DNA of 64,000 nucleotides from assembly GCA_022478985.1 (NCBI GenBank), contig JAKSZP010009292.1, positions 142,256 through 206,255 on the forward strand, in the 5' to 3' direction. Made by a program: the position numbers and the translations under genes. The notes under the pieces are model-generated. The model saw nothing but the letters and a program-made list of their open reading frames with translations, ran no database searches and was not told where the DNA came from. Position 1 is the first letter of the stretch. Every line of letters starts with the position of its first letter. Below, in pieces: positions 56,158 to 64,000 of this stretch. The stretch is from Massospora cicadina. Taxonomy: Eukaryota; Entomophthoromycota; Entomophthoromycetes; Entomophthorales; Entomophthoraceae.

Positions 56158-58800
56158 ATGAAAGCAGGCACCACCCCCCAACCTGGAGCTACTCCAACTA
56201 GCGCCAGTTCACCTGATCGCACTTCTGCAACCTGCACGCCTAACAGCTCTGTGTGTGCTGCCTCCCACCAACCCGCTGGGCCCCCTCCAACCAAGGAGGC
56301 CATCACCCACGCTGTTTTAATGGCGTCTGCTCAGTTGAATGCAACTCAGCCCATCCAGACATTCACCTCCCCCATTGTGTCAGCTAATTCAGCCCCATCT
56401 ATTATTGCTGACGCCGTGTTTCTAGCTCCCTCCATGAGGGGCGATACCCAGCTACCTGGCCCCCAAATCCTCAGATGTAAGGTTGGATTAGCCGCACATT
56501 CTGGTTCACTAAGCACCAAATTGGGACAATCTACTCTTCCCAATGAGGATTCAAATGGTTCGGATTTTGGAACTTCACACCAGTTCCAAGCTCACCCGTC
56601 CCATTTAAACCCCATAATTGGCACTTCTCAAGTCGGCACTTTATTGCAATATGCTGAAAACGACCAATTCACTAATCAGCCAATGAGTTTTGCCCACGAA
56701 ATCACAGCAAATACTCGGGCTGAATTTACCCAAATAGATTGGGATGGTGATGAAACATCTCCCTCCTCCCAATTGGCTGGAGTTAATTCCAATCTGGATG
56801 GGACTCCCCAATTTAGCGAGGCCCAACAATCACCTGGCCCCCAAACCCTCGGATGTAAGGTTGGATTAGCTGCACATTCTGGTTCACTAAGCACCAATTT
56901 GGGACAATCTACTCTTCCCAATGGGGATTTAAATGGTTCAGATTTTGGAACTTCACACCAGTTCCATTCTCACCCGTCCCATTTAAACCCCATAATCGGC
57001 ACTTCTCAAGTCAGCACTTTATCTCAACATGCTGAAAACGACCAATTCACCAATCAGCCAGTGAGTTTTGCCCACGAAATCACAGCAAATACTCAGGCTG
57101 AATTTACCCAAATAGATTGGGATGGTGATGAAACATCTCCCTCCTCCCAACTGGCTGGAGTTAATTCCAATCTGGATGGGCCTCCCCAATTTAGCAAGGT
57201 CCAACAAACTGCCCTTAATTTAATATGACGCCAGCAACTGCTGTAACATTCCAGAAACAAGGGAACTCCGCAAACTTGTCCAAACCACCAGCTCACACTC
57301 AACCTGCAATTGCAGCCCAAAGCAAACACAAACGTACCAAAGGAGCCACTGGGGCGTGGCAAAAACCTCTGGCACCAACGCTACCAAAGCTGATCCCCGT
57401 GAAGTGGCGTTTATTGCTGATGTTAAGAAGAAATGGGCCGAAACTAGAGCGCAAAAGCTCTACCTCGCTCAACCCTCTCCACGCAATTCGCCTTTATTAT
57501 GGGCATAACCCTGTTGAATTCTATACAGAGGATTACTTCTCTTACTTTGCAGCGATTGCGGAGACATTCCCTATTAACACCACCATCCATGAATCAGTGG
57601 AGGGCCACTACATCGATGTGGGCTTCACTGAGGCTGCCCTTGCTGACCATGCTGCCACCCTCCAGGTCATCATTATTCCACGCTATCTGTTCGCATCTCC
57701 CGCACACGCTCTCGCCTGGAGAAAATTTCATGGGTTAATTTTTCCAACCTACCAACGACTGTTAATCCTGAGTCTCTTAAACTGGCACTCCATCGTGGTT
57801 TAATGGAGTTTGGGTCTGTTCTTTCAGTGGACTTTAGCGTCCCCTCTTACTATGCTCCCACTCAAAGAGCTCGCACTGCTAGGGCGTCGTTCATCCCCTC
57901 CCCCACTGTAACCCGTAACATTGAGGTCATTCCTCATGTGGCGGTAGTTGGGGCATGCCCTGAGATCTTTTTGTCGACCCTGATCAGGCGCACCCCCGGT
58001 GTTCATGGTGTAACGCCCTTGGACACTTGTATAGTGGCTGCACAGCTCGAAAACAAGCCCTCTTAGCCACCACCCAGGGGCCTAAACCAGGCCAAAAACG
58101 ATCCCACATGGCTGCAGCAGCAATTCCACAACCCACACAATAGGTTCCCGTTCAAGACCTGTCCCCTGAGGCCTTACGCCTAGCAGTTGAAACAGCTAAC
58201 CCCACTATTGGTGTGGGATACCTTCGCGCTCATGCCCCCTTCCAATGGGCACCCCCTCCAATCTCCCAGAGTCAACTCCCTCTCTCACCAAGCGCAAGGC
58301 ATCTCCCACAGGGTGCCCCTCGTCAGTCACCCCCACTCAGGGCTCCGCGGCACCCCCACCAACCTCCACCAGCGATTTATCGCATCAGCCCTCAGCTCCC
58401 AATGGAGCTATGCCCACCAGCATGGACTGGCAACTCGCGGCCTATGGTAGAAGTGCCACCTCAAAGAGTCCTACCCCAACCCCACAGTCCATTTCGCGCG
58501 GATCCTTTGAAGTGTTGGAGGAAGTGAATATGGACTCAGACTCATCAAATGGGACACCGCGGAGGTCACCATTGAGCACCCTCAGGTCCTTCCCCTGCAA
58601 CGGAGCGGGGGCAGCATCCTAGGCTGGCTTACTGGGTCCTCCGCCCCCCACCCTCTCCTTCCCCTCAGAACCCTCGACGCTCCTCACGGATTGCAGCTAA
58701 TAGTCAAGCTAAAGGACTCAAAACTAGCCGCCTCACAGCAGCAGGTCTAAGCGCTGGCAACCCCCAGGACATGGAGGGGAACAGCTATGAGTCCCCATAG
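56158..58800 (+). pseudogene. L1b ORF1 with a 126-residue tandem duplication
   Basis: Frame 1 is intact for 356 codons (56158-57228), then the protein continues in other frames (57225-57803, 57803-58066, 58187-58622) to RRSSRIAANSQAKGLK and a stop at 58798-58800. Residues from about 100 contain two near-identical 126-residue units (56454-56831 and 56832-57209), rich in Ser, Gln and Asn. The middle (YYGHNPVEFYTEDYFSYFAA, GHYIDVGFTEAALADHAATL) may be an RNA-binding core. The C-terminal third is proline-rich. No CCHC knuckle was found, unlike L1a. Confidence 0.65.
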
Positions 58801-59600
58801 CAGCACCCTGGCCCTGCAATCCATCAACGCAAATGGGTTGCAGGACTTTAAGCGGAGAGCCCGCCTCCTCCGAACTTCAGGTCAGCACAAATTGACATCG
58901 CTGCTGTCCAGGAGCCCATATCCTCCCCATGAACAATCTGCATGGAATGAACAGTTTGGAGGCAACTCCTTCTGGACAAACCATGCCGCCCTTATGTTTT
59001 TGAATCCCCGGGTTAAAACCCATTCTTTTCACAATATCAAGGTGGCCGCCTCATACTGGCCAAACTCACCACTACTGACTTCTCCTTCTTCGCTGCAAGC
59101 ATCTACCTACCTAATGCAGGTCAGGAGCAAAATCGGCTCTTGGAAGAGCTCCTCCAACTCATTCTCCCACGGAATACATTCCTCTTAGGAGATTTCAACA
59201 CAACCATAAGTCGCGTCCGTGACTCTTACCCCCTGCAGCAAAGGAACGCCCTGGATCAAGTCGCCTCCAGGATTTCCTTCGCCTGAGTGGCTTTATAGAT
59301 GCGCTTCCACCCTCCGCGTCTGGCCTAGGTTGCATGACTAGGATCCAGTATGATGGAGGAGCTTTCCAGTCAGCGTCACGCATAGATATGGCACTGATTG
59401 GCCCCCTGCTAATTGGCCACGTCTCCTCTCCCATCTCTCGTGACAACCATCTGAGTGATCACAGGTCACTCACCGTTGTCCTCACCACCACACTTAGACC
59501 GTCGCGTAGGTTCTGGCCTAGGGTTGCCCCAGCTCTTCTCAACAACCCCTTCACTAAGGAGAAGCTGTCTATGACCATCCGGGAGACTCTCACCTCCCCC
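58787..59600 (+). pseudogene. L1b ORF2: endonuclease domain
   Basis: ATG at 58787 overlaps the end of ORF1 by 14 nt. LALQSINANGLQDFKRRARL is the LINE endonuclease opening; IDIAAVQEPIS (about 58890, another frame) carries the catalytic Glu; LGDFNTT-like sequence near 59188; SRIDMALIGPLL and NHLSDHRSLTVVL near 59373-59480 give the S-D-H motif. Several frameshifts. It would nick the target, here the bottom strand at the GAAATACACATCTTA site. Confidence 0.8.
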
Positions 59601-62141
59601 CCACCCCACCTGCTTGACCACAAGGCTAGATGAGCGGTGACCAAGGAGGGCATCACCGCGTTGCTACAACTGTGCCAAAGCCCAGATGACTGCAGCTCGC
59701 GCCAGAGTCAAAAGGGCGGAAGCCAGAATCAGACATCTAGAGCAGAAACTGCCAGCCTTCGCCCTCTCCCAGATAGTTGGAAGACTGGGAAGCGGCGCAG
59801 GAAGCACTCCGCTTGGAGCTCACACTGCAGGAAGAACGGGCAGCAAACTTTACAACATCTCGTTACTATGCTCAATGGGAACGCCCACCCGCTTCTTCTT
59901 TCAGAAACAGAAAGCCCGGTCAACAGCGCAGGATATTACTGCACTGAAGATTGGCACTACAACCACTTCAGATAAGGAGGAAATCACGCAGGAACTACAC
60001 CGCTTCTACTCCAGCCTCTTCCATGCCACCCAGGTGGACCCATCGGACATCAAGACTTCCTGTGGCGGGCTCCAGAGCCGCCCCATTGACCCACGGGCTG
60101 ATGAGGCTCTACTGGCCTATTTCCATCCAGGAGGTGATGGAAACCCTTCTGAAATCCCCACGGCTTAAAGCCCCAGGCCCAGACGGAATACCCCTTTGAG
60201 GTGTACCTTCTGGAACCTGCAGTGATAGCAGAACCCTCCGCGACCTCTTCGCTGCGCTCTTGGTGAATGGCGAGGTCCTCCCCGACTCCAGAGGCTCAAT
60301 CACGACCCTCATTCACAAGTCAGACCGTGAGAACCTGGAGAACTGGCGCCCCATAGCGTTGATCAACACAGACCACAAGCTCTTCACGAAGCTTCTGGCC
60401 AACCGCATCACCAAATGGGTGTCACCTCGCCTCTCCCCATCCCAGTACGGTTTATTCGGGGAGGTCGTTATGGGACAACTACAATGACCTTCACGTGACT
60501 TTGACTGCTAACTCTCGTAAGGTGAATGGCTTTGTGGCTCTTCTGGATATGGAGAAAGCATATGATCGGGTAGCCTGGAAGTATATTGATGCTTCCCTGG
60601 CCCGCTTCCATCTCTCACCCGCAGCTAGGCGCTGGATATCAGCGCTCTATGATCATCTCCACAGCAGAGTCCTGGCGCCACTGGGTTTTACAGTGGCAGT
60701 ACCAGTTGGACAAGGTCTCGGCAAGGGGACCCCCTGAGCCCTATATTTTTAACATCACCCTTGACCCCCTCTTGGCCTCCTTACAGGACAAGCTAACAGA
60801 GATTCTGGTCCCAGGTAAAGCCCCACACGCACCATGGCATTTGCAGATGACACTGCCATTGCATTTGGCTGCCCTCGGGTGTTGCCCTCGCTGCTGTGAC
60901 CAGTGAGAAGTACATCAAGGCGTCCAACGCCATGGTCAACACCTCCAAGACAACAGTTGTACAGGTCGGCTCCCCCCACCTTCCCCCCACCATTTGGTAT
61001 TGAGCCTGAGCGCGGTACCTTCCGTCACCTGGGCGTTCTCACCAACCAACAGGAGTTGCTCTAAAAGTCAATGAGGACTTGCTCCTTGCAGCAGTTAACT
61101 CAGGATTGCCAGCTGGAACCGGTGGCACATCACCCCCAGGGTCGAGCTCTGATGGCCAATGTGTTCCCTCCTCTCCAAAGTCTGGTTCCTAGCGCACGTC
61201 TGCCCATTCACAGATGCCTTTTATACGCGGCTCAATGTACTCCTCCGCTGTTGGATCTGGGGCTCAAATCATCCACCAATGGCCCTCTCAACCATTGCCC
61301 GACCCTGCAATGAAGGGGGCCTAGAACTACTGGACACGCGATCCCACGCCACCACAATCTTCCTGAAGTTCCTATGGCCGATTGTCTGCTGGGACGCGAC
61401 CCCCATGCCCCAATGGGCGCCCGCCCTCCGCCAGTCAGTGTCAGCAGCTCTGGGTCTTCCTAGAGCATCTCTGACCTCATTAGGGGAGTGGCTCACAAAC
61501 TACCCAGGCCATCGCCTAAAACCATCCTCATCCCCCTACTGGAACCAGGCTCTCCTTGCCCTGAAACGAGTAGGCGCGCGGATCCACCATGCCTTCCCAT
61601 ACAGAAGGGAAGGCCCTGGCCTCAGCCCACGTCGCCATGCAATTGTGCACAATGGACAAGTTGTCACAACTCGCCTCAACCCCCAAGATCGTCCTCCCAT
61701 CCGCCCAAGACTCCTTGAGCTCCTCCCTCCCTCCGTGAGATTTGACCTTAAGGAATTGTGGAAGGACGTCTATCACCCCATCCTGTCAGCAAAGGTGTCC
61801 AAAACCTTATGGAGAGTGCTCCACTGTTCATACAGGACAGGGGACCGGACTTGCCCTACCTTCCAGCACCAAAGCTGCCCCGCTGTGTGGAGCCTATTGA
61901 CTCCCACCCCATATATATTTTTCACCTGTCCAGGTGTCCCGCATTTTGGCCAAAGGCCCGCGCGCTCTCCATGCTCAGCCCTGGTCTGGACACCCTGTGC
62001 AAGACCTCATGTTTGAGCAGACATTGCCCTGGTTGCCACCAACCCCTCCGTGTCCTCGCCTATGCCACAGCCATCTGGACCATCCATAACTCCTTCCTTC
62101 GTGCTGCCTTTGACCAGCAGGTGTGGACCCTTCCCACATGA
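59601..62141 (+). pseudogene. L1b ORF2: reverse transcriptase and C-terminus
   Basis: RT motifs in order: SPRLKAPGPDGIPL (60150), NWRPIALINTDHKLFTKLLA (60340), FVALLDMEKAYDRVAWKYI (60530, catalytic Asp), LYDHLHSRVL, VGQGLGKGTP, and FADD at 60840-60851 (context MAFADDTAIAF). The last 285-codon open block (61159-62016) contains KVSKTLWRVLHCSYRTGDRT, then a Cys/His-rich segment (CPTFQHQSCPAVW and HIFFTCP-type reading in neighbouring frames), the usual LINE C-terminal finger. Frameshifts and stops at about 60170-60200, 60740 and 61060. Confidence 0.85.
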
Positions 62142-62372
62142 TCACCCACTTTCAGGTACACTTTGAGATGGCCCTGAAGGTTGGCACTATGTCGCCTCTC
62201 TCCCCGCTCAGTTGTCACTGCAGCACGGCTCTGGCGCGCGCAAACCCCTCCCTTTCTCGATGCCTCCTCCCTCCCCTTCCCCTCGCCTCAGGCTCTTAGG
62301 AGCCCAGGCGTAATTCAATAAACATCGATGAATCCCCCCCTTGGGTTGGGACCATCTAGTAATAAAAAAAAA

Positions 62373-62387
62373 GAAATACACATCTTA
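62373..62387. repeat. Target copy 2 (GAAATACACATCTTA)
   Basis: Lies between the L1b A-tail and the start of RB; identical to copies 1 and 3. Confidence 0.92.
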
Positions 62388-62945
62388 TAACACCCTCCTC
62401 CGCCAGCAACACCATGGGGCAATGGAGCCCTTTGTCAAGGTTATTCCTATCCCCAATTTACTTCGTGATTTTGAGGAAGATGCGAAGTACAAAATTGAGG
62501 AGCTTGCTTTTGGTGCGAGCTGCACTTGCATCGATGCAGCAAAAACTTCTCCTTTTAGTCCCAATTATCCTGAAACCCGCCAGTGCATCAAGTCATTTTC
62601 TTGTGTGCTGGCTCTCATCATTTTTGCTGAGCATCAACTTGCTCAATATGTTGAGGCGATGGAACCACCAGCCTCATTAACAAAGAAAACCCCAACTATA
62701 CCTCCTTATGCCCCATGCCACTGATGCTCCCACCCCAATGCTGTCCGCCATGGTCTGCCAGCTAAAGCGGGCGCTGGACAAAAGTTTCCTCAAAGCCTCC
62801 TCACCATCTGATAGGTATTCCTAGGCTGATAACCTAGGGGCTATATTAGGAATTTTTTAATATATGATAACCCCTTTGTTTGGTCCATTTGCAAATAAAG
62901 ATGCGTGGCTGCTCCCCCTTTTGGGTTGACCACTAGTACTAAAAA
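62388..62945 (+). mobile_element. RB: 558-bp retroposon with LINE-like tail and a 100-codon ORF
   Basis: Bounded by target copies 2 and 3. The last 35 bp (CCCCCTTTTGGGTTGACCAC then TAGTACTAAAAA) match the L1b tail (CCCCCCTTGGGTTGGGACCA then TCTAGTAATAAAA). It also contains AATAAA (62896) and a CCTAGG / CCTAGG pair (about 62822-62840). The rest does not resemble L1b. It may be a non-autonomous partner that borrows the LINE tail, a truncated sister LINE, or a processed copy of an mRNA. Confidence 0.75.
62422..62724 (+). CDS. Intact 100-residue ORF in RB, unknown function
   Basis: ATG at 62422 (context CAATGG), 35 nt after the element start; TGA at 62722-62724. The protein begins MEPFVKVIPIPNLLRDFEED. 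It contains Cys residues at about positions 35, 37, 54 and 61 and a hydrophobic run CVLALIIFAEHQLAQYVEAM near 61-80. No signal or known family recognised. A second ATG at 62414 opens an 88-codon frame, so an upstream start overlaps it. It is uninterrupted in a region where every other ORF is broken, but at this length that could be chance or youth. Confidence 0.4.
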   Translation: MEPFVKVIPIPNLLRDFEEDAKYKIEELAFGASCTCIDAAKTSPFSPNYPETRQCIKSFSCVLALIIFAEHQLAQYVEAMEPPASLTKKTPTIPPYAPCH

Positions 62946-62960
62946 GAAATACACATCTTA
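62946..62960. repeat. Target copy 3 (GAAATACACATCTTA)
   Basis: After the RB A-tail; E3 coding sequence continues in frame from here. Confidence 0.92.
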
Positions 62961-63090
62961 TGTGCAAACCTGCAAAATCAGCCCATATCCATCAAGCAAC
63001 ATCAAACAATTCCATTTCTGCATCTGTTCCCTACCTCAGAAATTCACTCATTCCATTAGTTTGATATTTTATCAAATTAGGGCTCCCAAA
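62946..63090 (+). pseudogene. E3 dUTPase-like domain, C-terminal part
   Basis: EIHILCANLQNQPISIKQHQ then TIPFLHLFPTSEI. It continues the N-terminal part (55700-55942) in the same frame across the insertions: GYGEIHIL is followed by CANLQNQPISIKQHQTI, matching the dUTPase pattern x-x-N-L-x-x-x-P-x-x-I-K-x-G-x-x-I-A-Q. Motif 5 is not readable. Confidence 0.7.
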
Positions 63091-63149
63091 TAAGGACCTA
63101 CTCAGCATAAATAATTTCGTCTCTATGGCCGATTTAAGCAACTTGACCA

Positions 63150-63780
63150 ACTCTGAGAAAAGCCAAGCTCAGGTTATTCTCTAAATATCAGGAAATATTT
63201 GCATGAGATGATTTTGACATGGGATATGCTAATGGTGTCACCCACAAAATCAATAACGGAGGTTATAAACCAATTTTTTACGCCCAATTAGATGCTTGAA
63301 ATAATCAGAAGACGATGTATCCAAGGAGATTAAGAAACTTCTCAATCATGGCATGTTAGTGCCTTCAAAAAGTCCATAGGCGGCACCAAAAATTAATAAT
63401 GAAGAATAAGGGTGGAAGCAACTGAATAGTCATTAATTATTGGAATTTAAACAACGTCACAAAGAAGGACTTGTGCTCTCTGCCACAAATTGACAATGCC
63501 TTAGATAGGATAGGGGGCGCGAAGTTCTTCTAGGCAATAGACCTTATCAGCAGATATTGGCAAATAGATCTTCCCAAAGAGGAGCGCAAAGAATATGCAA
63601 TTATAATCCATGAGGGCCTATTCCAGCCAACAATAATGCCTCAAGGGCTCTGCCATTCCCCAGCTACCTTACAAAGGGCTATGGACACAATTCTGGGATA
63701 TTTGAAGTTGTCATGGTTACTAGTGTACCTTGATGATATCAACGTTTTCAGCTACACTTTTTGACAACAACCTGAAACAC
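63150..63780 (+). pseudogene. E3 reverse transcriptase
   Basis: Plus strand: DDFDMGYANGVTHKI, NYWNLNNVTKKDLCSLPQI, AIDLISRYWQIDLPKEERKE, MPQGLCHSPATLQRAMDTIL and LLVYLDDINVF (catalytic pair intact, near 63720-63745). Stops near 63185, 63532 and 63763. After about 63780 the frame is lost. Confidence 0.85.
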
Positions 63781-64000
63781 TTTGTCAGCGCTACAGTTCT
63801 TTAGACTGGCACAGAGGTCCGAAGGTGACTTGAAGCTGCTAATTTGCAGAAAAGGTCAAGAAGGAAGTGGAAAGCTGGGTAAGTTAATCAATATTTTATT
63901 AGGCATAGAAGGATTTAATATTTATAGGGTGTGTTGGAACTCAGTGCCTTTGGGATCGTCGGGGCCTCATCTGTTTAGGATCTTTACTGATCTTCCAGAA
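63781..64000. other. Unassigned end of window
   Basis: After the RT catalytic block, only weak matches to RT continuation (LKHFVSATVL). TTTATAGGG at about 63921 is TATA-like. Possibly another insertion; too short to judge. Confidence 0.3.

Larger units (their letters stand above)
55943..62372 (+). mobile_element. L1b: GC-rich LINE, 6.4 kb
   Basis: Complete-length non-LTR retrotransposon between target copies 1 and 2. Short 5' UTR, ORF1 (about 56158-58800), ORF2 (58787-62141) with endonuclease, RT and a C-terminal Cys/His-like region, AATAAA, and a 3' end CCCCCCTTGGGTTGGGACCA, then TCTAGTAAT and A9. Its GC content is visibly higher than that of all surrounding elements. It carries many frameshifts but far fewer transitions to AT. 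Confidence 0.92.
51518..64000 (+). mobile_element. E3: Ty3/gypsy element running off the window, with LINE-type insertions
   Basis: 5' LTR 51518-52614, PBS near 52617, gag, protease, dUTPase-like domain (split by L1b and RB) and RT to about 63770. RNase H, integrase and 3' LTR are not in the window or not recognisable. The LTR belongs to the same superfamily as the E0 LTRs and the solo LTR at 17321. Confidence 0.8.

Noticed and set aside
1..64000. CRISPR arrays, bacterial operons, ribosome binding sites
   Set aside because: All coding content is eukaryotic retroelement type; no regularly spaced short repeats or operon structure is present.

Overview
The window is a eukaryotic, gene-poor, AT-rich retrotransposon graveyard. 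I found no host protein-coding gene, tRNA, rRNA or CRISPR array. Nearly all recognisable coding sequence belongs to Ty3/gypsy-type LTR retrotransposons (gag, aspartic protease, reverse transcriptase, RNase H, integrase) and to two LINEs (ORF1, AP-type endonuclease, RT). Almost every open reading frame is broken by stops or frameshifts. The style fits a large TE-inflated genome, plausibly fungal, but nothing here fixes the host.

Layout. 1-542: the 3' end of a plus-strand chromovirus pol with a decayed chromodomain. 543-31656: one minus-strand Ty3 element (E0) expanded to 31 kb by nested insertions. Its 3' LTR holds a deleted Ty3 element (E1, 1133-5064). Its interior holds a complete-length Ty3 element (E4, 7295-13490, TSD TTGAC). 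Its 5' LTR holds a LINE (L1a, 14667-31201, TSD TACAAAATT). L1a in turn holds a solo LTR (17321-18458) and a 10-kb minus-strand Ty3 element (E5, 20507-30658, TSD CTTGG), and one LTR of E5 holds a 674-bp solo LTR (21433-22106, TSD CCTAT). 31657-39630: old repeats, including a diverged direct repeat (32185-34170) and a minus-strand pol remnant (EJ). 39630-48280: a decayed plus-strand element (EH) with the best-preserved Ty3 copy (E2, 40294-47666, TSD AATGC) inserted in its gag. 48300-51517: the 5' part of another plus-strand element (EG), cut in its protease by element E3 (51518 to beyond the window). E3 is itself interrupted by a GC-rich LINE (L1b, 55943-62372) and a 558-bp LINE-tailed retroposon (RB, 62388-62945). 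L1b and RB sit side by side, separated and flanked by three identical 15-bp target copies.

Main biological point: four elements (E2, E3, E4, E5) carry a dUTPase-like domain between protease and RT. In E3 the domain is split by the two LINE-type insertions and becomes continuous, in frame, when they are ignored. Other unusual points: an antisense ORF of about 390 codons between integrase and 3' LTR in E5; pol reading frames that run through the polypurine tract into the 3' LTR in E2 and E4; a shared core promoter in four diverged LTRs; and gag zinc knuckles in which His is replaced by Asn in two lineages.

Boundaries marked with TSDs were read directly from matching LTR ends and flanking duplications. 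Domain calls are from reading translations by eye, without database searches. LTR identities were judged visually, so no percentages are given.
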